Of a DNA stretch of 64,000 nucleotides, positions 18,869 to 29,300 are shown piece after piece. The position numbers were made by a program, and so were the translations under genes. The notes under the pieces were generated by a model. The model was not told where the DNA came from. It saw nothing but the letters and a program-made list of their open reading frames with translations, and searched no databases. The DNA is taken from contig NZ_NTFY01000075.1 in NCBI RefSeq assembly GCF_002289565.1, positions 22,386 through 86,385 of the forward strand. Reading direction: 5' to 3'. Numbering within the stretch: position 1 is the stretch's first letter; the number at the start of each line of letters is the position of its first letter. This DNA is from Rhodopirellula sp. SM50 (GTDB lineage Bacteria > Planctomycetota > Planctomycetia > Pirellulales > Pirellulaceae).

Positions 18869-21800
18869 ATGCGAGAATGCGAACTCTTCGTGCAAGCTTG
18901 CGAACTGGAAGACAGAGCCGCGAGAAAGGAATTTCTGGATCGCGCTTGTTGCGGAGATCTCGAGTTGCGACACCGTGTCATCCGTCTCATCGAATCGCGC
19001 GATCGTCTCGGTGACTTCATGGAGCCAACGCACGCTTTCGACGCTCCTGTCAAGTCCTCAGACAGAAGCGGGGAGAAGATCGACTCCTATGTGCTTCGCG
19101 AGCTGATCGGCGAAGGGGGATTTGGAGTGGTCTACGTGGCCGAACAACTCCACCCTATTTGCCGCCGAGTCGCGATCAAATTGATCAAGCCAGGGATGGA
19201 CTCGCGGCAGATCATCGCCCGCTTCGAAGCCGAACGGCAAGCGTTGGCGATGATGGATCATCCGAATATTGCTCGAGTGCTGGACGCGGGTTCGACCGCA
19301 GTAGGTCACCCCTATTTTGTGATGGAGCTCGTCAACGGCATGCCCATTACTGAGTATTGCCGTAAACAAAAGCTTCTGCTGAATGCTCGCCTGCAATTAA
19401 TGAGGTCGGTCTGCGACGCAGTCGAACATGCCCACAAAAAAGGAATTATTCATCGCGATCTCAAGCCTTCCAATGTCATGGTCACGATGCATAACGGCAG
19501 TCCTGTGGTGAAAGTGATCGACTTTGGCGTTGCCAAAGCGATGCACCAGCGTCTGACCGAGAGCACCGTTTACACGGCGATGGGCCAATTGCTGGGGACT
19601 CCCATGTACATGAGTCCTGAACAGGCGGAGATGACCAGTTTGGATGTGGATACACGGAGCGACGTTTATTCACTGGGTGTGTTGTTGTACGAGTTAGTCA
19701 CTGGGATGCCACCCTTTGATCGCAAAGCATTCCACATGGCTGGCTTCGAGGCAAAGCTGCAGATGATTCGCGAGACAGAACCGCCTCGCCCCAGTCTTCG
19801 GGTCAGTACTGCGGCGAAGGATCAAAGGGTGATTGAGGATCCTCGCGTAGTCGACTCGGGCCGCCTGAGCGCATCACTACGAGGGGACCTGGACTGGATC
19901 GTGATGAAGGCGCTCGAAAAACAACGCGAGCGGCGATATCAGTCCGCCCGGGAACTCGCGTCCGATTTGGATAACCATCTTTCCGATCGACCAGTTGTTG
20001 CGAGTCCTCCTTCGAAACTCTACAGGGCTCGAAAATATCTCAGGCGTAATGCTGCGATCACAACGATTGTCTCTTCGTTTGCGTTTCTCCTCGTGATCGG
20101 AGCTATCCTTCTCGCGATCTTTGCCGTGAATCAACATCGGCTTGCGAGTGAGCGAGCTGCCTTTTTAGAGGATAAGGAACAGCAACGCCTTGAGGCGGAA
20201 CGAATCGCCCAGGAGCAGTCTCTGGCCCGTGCCGAGGCAGATCGTCGATTGGCAGTGGCGTTGCTGGAACAAGCCCGTTCAGAGCGGATGGGTCGCAAGC
20301 TCGGATACCGGAGCCGAACAAACAATCTGCTGCGAGAGGCGCAGCAACTCGGTGTCGACGAAAAACAGCTCCGAATGGAAGTTCTTGCAGGGATCGGGGA
20401 TCCATTCGGAATGCCTGTCAAGGAAATTGACTGCGATGTTTCCCAGCCTGCTTTGCTGCCATCTCACTTTGCGTCCGTCGTTTACCCTGAGTCGACAAAT
20501 CAACGGATTTTGCCTCCACAGGCATGCCTATCCGCCAATCGCGAGCTCCTTGCCATCCGAACCGAGTCTCGACTTGAAATTGCAGTCCATCAAATTGACA
20601 AACCTCCTCAAGTCATAGACTCACATTGCGGCCCGGTACTCGGTCTTTCGTTGAGCCATTCGCAGGACAAACTGATAGCCGCCGGCGAGGAGGGATTTGC
20701 CATCTGGCAGCTGCCAGACTTAACTGTCCTTCACAAAGTTTCCACCAACACACTTGTAGACGTCGCAGCACATCCCACGATGCCGCTGGCGGCGTTCTTG
20801 GATAATCAACAAAAGCTACTTCTTTGGTCCCTCGACGAGAACCGCATCGTCGCTAAATCGGATCGCATGACTTGTAGACGGATTGAGTTTACTAGTGACG
20901 GCGAATACTTATTGTTATTGAATCGGCGGGCGGCGAGACAAGGAAAGGTAAAAGCTATCCGGGTCTGTACCACCACCGAAGGTTCACGTCGATGGGTGCA
21001 TAACGGAGGTGTTACCGGTGTGGCCGTCGATCACACGACGAACTGGTTAGCTACTTGCGGCAAAGACGAATCGATTCACATCTGGGAGTTTCCCACTCTT
21101 CGTCAGAAAAGATCCCTTATCGGGCATTTCGAAAATGTGGAAGAAATTGCTTTTAGCAAAAACGGAAAGTGGCTGGCATCGGCGGATTGGGACGGGAACA
21201 TTTGCTTTTGGGACTACCGAAACGGGAGAGAGCTCGCGAGAACAAAGGTGGATGGTATTGAAATCTATGGACTGGGGATTTCGGCAAATTCCCGTTTCGT
21301 TGCCGTCGGTGGGTACAAAGGAATTGCGGTCTTCGAGGTTTGCACTGATACAGAACACTTCGGCGTCCGAAAAGTTGCCAATCATCGTGCCGATGCCCTG
21401 ATGGCAACCTCCCTGGTATTTCATCCCACGAACAATGCCGTCATCTTCAATTCGCACTCAACATTTCTCCAGCTCGATTTGACGACCGGTGAGGTGTCTC
21501 GACTTTGCGAGACGCTCTGCCCATTCAGTTTTGCTCGCTCCGACCTGCGGTTTCTGAGCAATGGCAAGTGGTTGACCGGTGTGTCTCAGAATCGCGCGCC
21601 GATCGTATTTAATTGGAAAACCGACGAAATCGTTGCGGAGTCTTTGAACGGCAAAGGGACGGATGCTTTTAATGCACACTGGACGCCAGATGGTGCAGTT
21701 GCCGTCTCAAAGCCAGACGTCAATACACTTGTGGTCCACGACATGAAACGTCAACAAGTGCTTTATCGGCTCCCCAGCGACAAATTTGATCTCTGGGCAT

Positions 21801-21970
21801 CCACGATTTCCGCGTGTGGTCGCTGGATCATCTCAGGAAACAGCAAAGGGGAACTGATCGTATGGGACCGCATCGCCATTGAAAAAACGCTTGCATCGTT
21901 TGGGCTTCCGGCTGCCGCGAGGACTTCATTTTCGGTCACAAGTCTTGGTGCAACGGAAGAAATTAAGTAG
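18869..21970 (+). CDS. Membrane Ser/Thr kinase with WD40 repeats (module 2)
   Basis: The ATG at 18869 (MRECELFVQA) is preferred because CGAGGA stands nine bases upstream; an in-frame GTG at 18842 is the alternative. The product has 1033 residues. Kinase motifs are GEGGFG (81-86), VAIK Lys104, HRDLKPSN (195-202), DFG (218-220) and SPEQ. One membrane segment lies at about 396-420 (IVSSFAFLLVIGAILLAIFA). The extracytoplasmic half consists of WD40-like blades (DESIHIWEFPTLRQ, ASADWDGNICFWDYRNGREL), ending in GELIVWDRIAIEKTL. It lacks the TPR part of the module 1 kinase. Same-strand order sigma, secreted protein, kinase suggests one transcription unit. Confidence 0.93.
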   Translation: MRECELFVQACELEDRAARKEFLDRACCGDLELRHRVIRLIESRDRLGDFMEPTHAFDAPVKSSDRSGEKIDSYVLRELIGEGGFGVVYVAEQLHPICRRVAIKLIKPGMDSRQIIARFEAERQALAMMDHPNIARVLDAGSTAVGHPYFVMELVNGMPITEYCRKQKLLLNARLQLMRSVCDAVEHAHKKGIIHRDLKPSNVMVTMHNGSPVVKVIDFGVAKAMHQRLTESTVYTAMGQLLGTPMYMSPEQAEMTSLDVDTRSDVYSLGVLLYELVTGMPPFDRKAFHMAGFEAKLQMIRETEPPRPSLRVSTAAKDQRVIEDPRVVDSGRLSASLRGDLDWIVMKALEKQRERRYQSARELASDLDNHLSDRPVVASPPSKLYRARKYLRRNAAITTIVSSFAFLLVIGAILLAIFAVNQHRLASERAAFLEDKEQQRLEAERIAQEQSLARAEADRRLAVALLEQARSERMGRKLGYRSRTNNLLREAQQLGVDEKQLRMEVLAGIGDPFGMPVKEIDCDVSQPALLPSHFASVVYPESTNQRILPPQACLSANRELLAIRTESRLEIAVHQIDKPPQVIDSHCGPVLGLSLSHSQDKLIAAGEEGFAIWQLPDLTVLHKVSTNTLVDVAAHPTMPLAAFLDNQQKLLLWSLDENRIVAKSDRMTCRRIEFTSDGEYLLLLNRRAARQGKVKAIRVCTTTEGSRRWVHNGGVTGVAVDHTTNWLATCGKDESIHIWEFPTLRQKRSLIGHFENVEEIAFSKNGKWLASADWDGNICFWDYRNGRELARTKVDGIEIYGLGISANSRFVAVGGYKGIAVFEVCTDTEHFGVRKVANHRADALMATSLVFHPTNNAVIFNSHSTFLQLDLTTGEVSRLCETLCPFSFARSDLRFLSNGKWLTGVSQNRAPIVFNWKTDEIVAESLNGKGTDAFNAHWTPDGAVAVSKPDVNTLVVHDMKRQQVLYRLPSDKFDLWASTISACGRWIISGNSKGELIVWDRIAIEKTLASFGLPAAARTSFSVTSLGATEEIK

Positions 21971-22110
21971 TGCACAATGACGAATTGTCCTGGGGCGTGA
22001 ATCTTGGTCAGTTCAACCTGCGTCGGTCAGGTCGACCGACGCAAGGTAGCCATCCGGCTTCGTGTCTTCGGTTGGACCATCTTACGCATGTTCACCAGTT
22101 TTCTCAGCCG

Positions 22111-22287
22111 CATCGGTGCCGACACCGATGCAGATTAGCGGCTTCGGCGCAGTTTTCTCAGATTCTTGTCTCGGATTACGAGAAGAGTACAGCGAACCGA
22201 TTTTTCTACGACGCTGAGGTCGATGCAACCTACTGCACGAAACAATCCCCGTTCGTGCTGGAGGTGAATCTGACCGCGGTGAGTTCG
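22111..22287 (+). repeat. 177-bp dispersed repeat, copy B
   Basis: This is the direct, ungapped counterpart of copy A, located just after the module 2 kinase gene, with the longest identity over GCCGACACCGATGCAGATTA and the following GCGGCTTCGG block. The rest of the 410-base gap between kinase and beta-barrel genes (21971-22381) shows nothing recognisable. Confidence 0.9.
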
Positions 22288-22381
22288 TGAGACTAATCTC
22301 GCGTGGATTTGGGGAGGCGTATTTGCCTTTGAGGGGTGGGGAACGTATGGGAGAGTAACAGGCCTTATCGACAGCCAAGCT

Positions 22382-24070
22382 CTATCGAAGGGTTCGGCTG
22401 TATTGGATGCGGAAAGCTCCGTCGAATTGGCGGTCGTTATTGGTGAGTGGGACTGCGTAGCCGGCGGTGAGCTGGGACTGCTGGTTCAGCTCGAACGTGG
22501 TGCCGACGACGGCGCTGGTGATGCTCGTGCTGCCGCTGAAATTACCCACTTGCAGGTTTCCGGAAGAGACAACGCCGGGGTTGTTGAGCGAACTTGTTTG
22601 ATGGAGCTCGAAAGTCGGGATGATGGCGGTCAAGCACTTGGCGTTGTCGTTGCGGTAGGCGAAACAACCGATCGCGATGTCAAAGAAGAAGTAGTCGGTG
22701 TCGGAAAACGATCCTGCCCGCTGAAGTCCGTTGCCGTCGGGGTTCAAGTAAACCGTGTTGTTGTCGGTGGCAAAGCTGAATTGGGTAAATCCTTGGGCGA
22801 ACCAGCGATCACCGGGCATGTAGAGCCCGCCGAGGAAAGGTTGGATCTGGACGGAGTCGTTTTCTACTCGAAGCAGCGAATTGCCGTTGCTGAGATTCAT
22901 CGTGACGTCGTCCGTCGTGGGCATCGCCAAGCCGAGTCCACCAGAGAATGCGTAGTTGTCGCCGCTAAGCAAGAGTGCTTTCAAATACAGAGTTAGATTT
23001 CCGAATTCTGCGTCGGAGCTGTTAGAGATGCTCGTCCCATTGGCCGTCGAATGAGTTGCCGCATCGGTTGCGAACGGCAAACGCATCTCCACCGAGAGCA
23101 GACCGTTCATGAATGTCCTTTCAAAACCTGGTGTGAACCGACTCAGCCCGTCGCCTTGGCTGCCATAGGAAACTTCGTCGAAGTAGCTATATCGAAAGTA
23201 GACTCGGTCTTGAGGAAGCACGGAGCCGCCTTCAGCAATCTTCAAGGCACCGACTCCACCATTGGCCGCGTCTGCAATCGACGTGTCGAGGTTGATGACA
23301 TAGTCGTAGAAGTAATAGGCGTCCAAGTCCTCGCCGCCGTTTAACGTGTCGACTCCGCCCTGCAGCATCGCTCCGGAGGACGCACTGTTATAGACGGTCG
23401 TTCCGGTGATGTTATTTCGGCTCTGGAAAACCCCATCGACCGCTGCCGCGTAGGTACCCGACGGAGTTTGCAGCAAAATGATGTCGTATCCCTGAGGCGT
23501 AGACGCGAGCTGGGCTTGGATCTGAGAAATCGTGTTTGTAGTAGTAAGTACGGCGTTGTCGGCGATTGTTCCTGCGAGCGTGCCCCCGGGAAGCGTGCCG
23601 CCGGCGCGAAGAATCGCTTGAGCTTGCTGAACAGAAATTAGCGAAGTGTCAAAAATCCCCACCGGTCCAGGCTCGGAGATCGAAAGCACGCTGTTGCCGG
23701 GTGGCAAGACCGCTGGCGCGTCCAAGTCGTCCGCGAACACGAATAGTCGGTCCATCGTCGAACCGCCGCGAGCCCCGACATTGGCCCCACCGAAGAAGTC
23801 CCCGATCATTGCAGGGATGCGTGACTGGAGTGGCCGACAGCGTTTCGGACGCGTCCCAAGGATTGCATCACACGGAGTCTCGGGAAACTCATCGCAATAC
23901 GATGCGTCCGATTCAACAATCGTCAAGTTCTCATCCGCGTTCACGAGACCGGCCGAGAAGACGATGGCTGCCGCGAAAAACAAAAAGAAACAAAGTCGTG
24001 AAACAACCACGGGAAACTCCGGTACGTCAGCCTGGAAAACCACTCCGTAGACTAGCATCGGCCGACGCAT
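22382..24070 (-). CDS. Predicted outer-membrane beta-barrel protein
   Basis: The start is uncertain: ATG 24070 (MRRPMLVYG) or 24058; the frame is open to 24217. A signal sequence (LCFFLFFAAAIVFSAGLVNA) precedes a segment with Gln/Ala repeats (QQAQAILRAGGTLPGGTLAG), then a long run of alternating polar and aromatic strands (DRVYFRYSYFDEVSYGSQG, NLTLYLKALLLSGDNYAFSG, WFAQGFTQFSFATDNNT) and a final strand FDGAFRIQYSRTLR. The strand pattern suggests an outer-membrane barrel of the kind annotated widely in Pirellulaceae. The C-terminal residue is Arg rather than the usual aromatic. It converges on module 2. Confidence 0.7.
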   Translation of the reverse strand: MRRPMLVYGVVFQADVPEFPVVVSRLCFFLFFAAAIVFSAGLVNADENLTIVESDASYCDEFPETPCDAILGTRPKRCRPLQSRIPAMIGDFFGGANVGARGGSTMDRLFVFADDLDAPAVLPPGNSVLSISEPGPVGIFDTSLISVQQAQAILRAGGTLPGGTLAGTIADNAVLTTTNTISQIQAQLASTPQGYDIILLQTPSGTYAAAVDGVFQSRNNITGTTVYNSASSGAMLQGGVDTLNGGEDLDAYYFYDYVINLDTSIADAANGGVGALKIAEGGSVLPQDRVYFRYSYFDEVSYGSQGDGLSRFTPGFERTFMNGLLSVEMRLPFATDAATHSTANGTSISNSSDAEFGNLTLYLKALLLSGDNYAFSGGLGLAMPTTDDVTMNLSNGNSLLRVENDSVQIQPFLGGLYMPGDRWFAQGFTQFSFATDNNTVYLNPDGNGLQRAGSFSDTDYFFFDIAIGCFAYRNDNAKCLTAIIPTFELHQTSSLNNPGVVSSGNLQVGNFSGSTSITSAVVGTTFELNQQSQLTAGYAVPLTNNDRQFDGAFRIQYSRTLR

Positions 24071-24985
24071 CAAATGGATTGTATCGGTGCTACCGGCAAA
24101 CCAGAAAGAACAACCCAGAGCATCCCGAAGACCGCTACAACCCGCAAAGTTTATCGGATGGATGCGGAATGACCTTGCACAGGTCGTTGGGCACTCCGGC
24201 GGCGAGCAGAGGAGCACGAAAACGATTCATTGGTTCAGCAGGTTTCTGTTTTATGCCGCTTTTGCTCTGACAACGGCGTTTTAACTCGTCCCAGAAAGAC
24301 AGGGTTTTGGGCAGCCCAGCCTGACTCCATCAGTCTCTGTTGACCCCATCAACTTCTTCCCAACATTGAACACGGCAATGGGGCAGGGCTCGCCAAAAGC
24401 CCGCGACACCCTGTTGATTCAAGTCAGTCCTCTCGAGAAGTAATACATGCGACGCCCAATAGGTCAAAGGCGGTAGCAGTCGTTTTTGAGGTTCGACACC
24501 CACGGAACCCTCCGCGTGATTTGAGACCACGAAGTGGTCAAAGATGGTAGCCCCGGATCGCGCAGCGCATCCGGGGAGATTGGTCCGATACCAACACACC
24601 GACCCAGAATGGGTCGCAGAACCTCGGCCTGGATCTGCGACGCTCTGCGGCGGCGAGAATTCCGCACCCATTTACCTGGCGTGCGCTGCGCAGGTCCCAG
24701 GGGTAACATTTATGATACCGTCGGCATCAGTCATCAATTGACGTCCTCGTGACCGCATGGAGGATTTGAGATTCAGTCGCCGAGCAATCGATTCGAACAG
24801 CTCCAGTAAGTCACGCTGTGCGTGACACCCGCGAGACGCGCCCATTTGGACGCGACCAAGGACCAGGTTTCGGGTACCGCAACCGAAGTCATGCATAGCA
24901 AGACCTACTCGGCTGTTGGGAACAACGCCGAACGGTTGCACCTGCCAGACAAAGCCCTACGCGTGCCCGGACTCCACCAGCCGAT
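24071..24985. other. Gene-free region with compound palindromes
   Basis: No convincing gene is present. At 24551-24576 there is a hairpin with stems CCCCGGAT and ATCCGGGG around a GCGC core, and at 24675-24701 a second imperfect palindrome built on CCTGG...GCGCTGCGCAGG...CCAGG. The first has the look of REP sequences found in many genomes. A REP copy of the RAYT-flanking type lies at 24888-24909. Confidence 0.55.
24888..24909 (+). repeat. REP-like hairpin, left flank of RAYT
   Basis: This 22-base sequence (beginning GTCATGCATAGCAAGACC) matches 26272-26293 at 20 of 22 positions in direct orientation. It lies 76 bases beyond the stop codon of the transposase gene and is the decayed version, with one stem mismatch. 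Confidence 0.85.
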
Positions 24986-26146
24986 TCACCCCAAACAGCC
25001 CGCCGCAATCGCTTGACCGCGGTGATACGACTTGCCTTGGGCGTCGGCATCCTCCTTCATCGATTCGCTGCGGCCGACACAGGTTGCGTTGCCAAAATAT
25101 TTTTCCCAGTGCCAAACCAACTCCGCAAACATCGCGGCATCCACCCCGATCGACGTCAGCTTCTTCACCATCGCCTCGGGAACCTTGGCGGTCATAGTGT
25201 TCTGCCCTTGCCTGGCGACCCACTTGAGAAGCTGCCAATAATCGTCCCACTTCATCTGCAAGAAACCACGATCGCTCGAACGCACACCCTCGGTGTTAAC
25301 TTCCGCATCACTCGACAGCTTGCTGGGCTTCATCCGCAGCGGAGCAAGCCAAGCGTCGCGGCGGACCTTGCGTCCCGTCGGGTTTCGTCGCTTTCGTTCG
25401 CGTTTTTCCTTTAGTTCATCGACCGGTGTGGTTCGGATCTCCTTTGCGGATTCTTCGCGAGGAACAGGCTTCAAATCAAAGGCAGCAGAAGCGATCACCT
25501 GGCCTTTCTCCGCCTTTCGGCGATCGTAGGCAGAAGTGTGGCGTGCCTTTTCCGGAGACTCGACCATCGCGGCACGCACCGGGTTCAAGTCCACGTACAT
25601 CGCGCATGCCAGCAATCCCGCTTCGTCGACGATTCGCATCGCCTTGAAACGTCCTTCCCAGAATCGGCCGGTGCAATTGTCTTGTTTGTTCGCCATCCGG
25701 GCGATGGGCTCGGCAAGGGACCGCATGAACCACGAAAGATCGGATAGACGCGAGCGTAAATCGGCAATCCGATCGCCATCTTTCGCCAGTGTTTGTACTT
25801 CGTGATCCGTTGGCTCGGCGAGGTGTTCCTCCATGCGTTTACCGGGAAAAACACGCAACCAGCGGATCGCGACTTCCTGGTCCGTCCACTCGGCGACGAC
25901 ATCCGGTCGATTTCGCAAAATCAGATGAAGATGATTGCTCATGATGGAGTAGGACAGCACATCGATGGCAAACACCGAAGCCAAGGCCTCCATCCGTCTA
26001 CGAATCCATTCCTTCCGAAAGGAATAGTCCACGCCGGTCTGCTGATCCAAGCCCGCGAGAAACGCACGCCTTACGCAGCGCTGCACACAGTGACAAATAC
26101 AGACTTCGTCCGGCGAAAACTGCTCGCCCCGTTTCAGCCTCGGCAT
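24986..26146 (-). CDS. REP-associated tyrosine transposase (RAYT, Y1/HUH family)
   Basis: The ATG at 26146 has GGGAGG about seven bases upstream, giving 386 residues. The HUH motif is visible as SNHLHLILR (His-x-His), and the catalytic tyrosine is probably in MYVDLNPVRAAM. The N-terminus (MPRLKRGEQFSPDEVCICHC) is characteristic of the long Planctomycete subfamily, as is the extra C-terminal helical region after about residue 230 (KEKRERKRRNPTGRKVRRD). RAYTs are single-strand DNA nucleases domesticated to act on REP palindromes. Two direct copies of a hairpin flank this gene within 130 bases on either side and are the likely recognition sequence. No inverted terminal repeats are seen, as expected for this class. 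Confidence 0.92.
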   Translation of the reverse strand: MPRLKRGEQFSPDEVCICHCVQRCVRRAFLAGLDQQTGVDYSFRKEWIRRRMEALASVFAIDVLSYSIMSNHLHLILRNRPDVVAEWTDQEVAIRWLRVFPGKRMEEHLAEPTDHEVQTLAKDGDRIADLRSRLSDLSWFMRSLAEPIARMANKQDNCTGRFWEGRFKAMRIVDEAGLLACAMYVDLNPVRAAMVESPEKARHTSAYDRRKAEKGQVIASAAFDLKPVPREESAKEIRTTPVDELKEKRERKRRNPTGRKVRRDAWLAPLRMKPSKLSSDAEVNTEGVRSSDRGFLQMKWDDYWQLLKWVARQGQNTMTAKVPEAMVKKLTSIGVDAAMFAELVWHWEKYFGNATCVGRSESMKEDADAQGKSYHRGQAIAAGCLG

Positions 26147-26271
26147 CACAAACCTCCCAAAAACTAAGTTAAGCAGAATCTACCACAACGCCAATCTTAT
26201 GGAAGGTGGGTGGCACCTTCTATATGTCGAACGGTTCGAATGATCGATCGGAAGCGAAGCTTTCGTTGGAT

Positions 26272-26293
26272 GTCATGCACAGCATGACCTACT
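26272..26293 (+). repeat. REP-like hairpin, right flank of RAYT
   Basis: The core GTCATGC-ACA-GCATGAC is a perfect 7-bp stem with a three-base loop, followed by CTACT. It stands 126 bases upstream of the RAYT start codon and matches the copy at 24888-24909. Confidence 0.9.
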
Positions 26294-26306
26294 TAACTAT
26301 TTTCGC

Positions 26307-29300
26307 TTAGCAGTGCCAATAGCCATCGTATCCATCCTGCGAAGACGGGTTAGCATCGGTCGGATCAAGGAAGCGAAGGACTCGCAAACCATCCTCCACC
26401 GGCTGAAACGCAGTCGCAGTGACGCCAAAATAGAATCCAGTCCATGTATTGTTCACGTCTGCGGGATTCAACTCTAGCCATATAGAGTTGAGGTATCCAA
26501 AACCTAGAACTGGACCACCGGCCCATCCTGCTGAATACCCAGCCACAAAATGCCTCAACATATCTTCTTGGCGACAGGAAAGCCCGTGTACCCGTGCCGC
26601 CTGGTGGGCTTCAGCTTGAATACGAGAGTGCACTTCGTCGTAAAGCTCGTAACTTATCCCGAAGCCGAGAACACCTCCTACCGCCAAAGCACCTGAGATT
26701 TTCCCCACTTCAATCGCAAAACTCGCAATTGAAGTCCCAGTAGGATCAGAGAAATTCACTGGACTGTTCGCGAACGAACGATAGAGATTCACGTCTTGTC
26801 CAAGGAATCCGATGCGGTCTCTTTGCATGAACCTACCGGACTTGGGGTCGTATGCCCTGGACCGAAAATCATAAAGCTCTGTCGTGCTGGAAGCATCCCT
26901 ACCTTGGAACAAATGCGTGCTTTCAAGTTCACCACTATCGTTTTCCTTCTTTGGAATCCCATAACTTGAATAGTGTAGTTGATAGAGCGAAGCGTGGTCT
27001 TTATCGACTTTTTGACGCACTGTATTCGTGCGATCTGCAAGATACCAACGAGGTATTCCCAGCGTCACTACAGATACGATTCGGTCAGATCCACTGCTCA
27101 GCAAGTATCTAGATTTCGTGTGTGTCGGTGCCGCCTCGTCCGACCACACATCGCTTCGATTGTAGTGCCTGTACGATACTTCTATTGATCCGAGTTCTAT
27201 CTCTTTGGACTCTATGCGTCTTCCCAGGCTATCAATAGAGTATTCCAAAGTCTTGTCTGGCGGCACTTGGAATGTGCTCCCCGGATCTTCTTGATTGCTT
27301 CGCCACTCGCGCACAAGCACCAGTTGGTTTCGATGGTCGTAGGTGAATTGTTGTACGTGCGTGTAATCGATTTTCGACCGTTTCACCTGATTACCTTCGC
27401 CGTCGTATTCATACCAATATTCACCGTCGCTTTCGATTTGGTTTGCCGAACCGGTGACGTAGGTCTTTACTTCGCTTCCGAGCTGAGATCTCTTTCTATT
27501 GCCGTTGGCGTCGTAAGTGAAATGCTCATTGTCTTGGCCTGAGAATATTGCGTCCGTGAGTTGGCCGCTGAGATCGTAGGTGTAATCGACGGTTTGGGCG
27601 TATTGGGTGTCTTGGTGGGTTCGGGTTTCGTGGATGAGCAGACCGCTGAAGTCGTAGTCGTAGTCGTATCCGGCGATCAACTCATCGAGGGCGTTGACGT
27701 GGGTTAGAGAGTCACTTTGGCCGATAGCGTCAAAGGTTCGTTCGGTGCGGCCGACGAGACTGCTCGTGTCCAGTCCGTTGTAACGGCGCATTTCAGCTTC
27801 TCGGCCGGCGGCGTTGTAGAAGAAATCCACGCGGGTATCGTCGACGTCGGGGTCTTCACCGGTGGGAACGTCGGCGTCGTACCATTTACGCACCGTAAGT
27901 CGGTTGCGGGCGTCGTACTCGGAGTCGTACGTGACTCCGGAGTCATCCTGAGTCAGGATGGTGTTGCCTTGGGCGTCGTAACCGTAGGTGAGAATCACGC
28001 GTGGGACGTCGCGATCGCCGAGCGGGTTGTTGTCGACCGAAGTCAGGCGATTGAGCTCGTCGTAGGTGTGTCGGTAGCGACTGTTCGCATTGCTTGCCGT
28101 GAGCATGTTGCCGACGGCGTCGTAGCTGAACTGAATGGTTTCGACCGATTCGTTGGTGTCGGCGGAGAACCAAGTTTCCGTCAGCAGGCGTCCTGAGTCG
28201 TCGTACTCGAACTCTCGGCGACGACCATTGCGGTCGATCATTTCGATCTGATTGCCTTCGGCGTCGTAGGCAAAGGCGCGGACGTGGTCGGCTCCTTGAT
28301 CGACTGACAAGTCGGCTCCACTGGGGGTGTCCAGCAACGCGACGGCTTGATCGATGGTGAGGTTCTCGTTGTAGAACGGATCGCGTTCCTCGGCGACTCG
28401 GTTCAGTTCGTCGTAGACCCAGGTCGTGATGTTTCCGACGGGGTCTTGAAGCAGCGTTCGGTTGCCGGCGGCGTCGTAACGGAATTCGACCACTCCACCC
28501 AAGGCGTCGATTTGTCGGACCAGTCGGTCATTCTCGTCGTATTCGTATTCGGTGATCCGGCTCAGTCGTTCGTCGACGGGTGTGGCCGGTGTTTCATTGG
28601 GCGAGGCGGGATTGACGATGATTTCCCAATCGAGTAGATGGCCATCGTAGACGTTGCGTACGATCGTTTGTGGATGGTCGGGATCTCCGGCAATGCCACT
28701 GCGTTCTTCGGTGACGCGACCGACGTCGTCGTAGTCGGTTTCTCGGATCTCGACCATTGTCCCATCGGCTTCGAAAGTCGATTCCCGAGTGACTTGGCCG
28801 AATTGGTTGTAGGCATACGTTTGATACGTTCCGTCAGCGTAGGTTGCCTTGGATGGCGAGCCACAGGGGCAGGCATCGATGTAGTCAAAGGTCGTCGTGT
28901 TGCCGTTGAAATCGGTCGCGGTCCGGCGTCGGCCTTGCGAGTCGTACGTGAACGACGATGAGTCGCCGAGAGCATTGGTGATTTGAATCAAATTACCCTT
29001 GCGATCATATTCGAGTTCCGTGACTGCCCCGAGCGCATTGGTGATCGACGTCACACGGCTACGACTGTCATAGGTGAATTCAGTCACGTTCGGCGGTTCG
29101 ATGGGCTCGCCATCACTTCCCCGTTCGATGATCTTTAACAGGTTGCCGCGAGAATCGAACTCCTGCTCGGTAATGAAGCCTCGTCGGTCGATGATTCGCG
29201 TTTCGGCATCGGGGTTGCGCGGGTCGTTGTACTCGCGGACCGTGACATTTCCCAGCGGATCGATTTCGGTCAGCACGTTTCCGCGGTCGTCGTAGATGAT

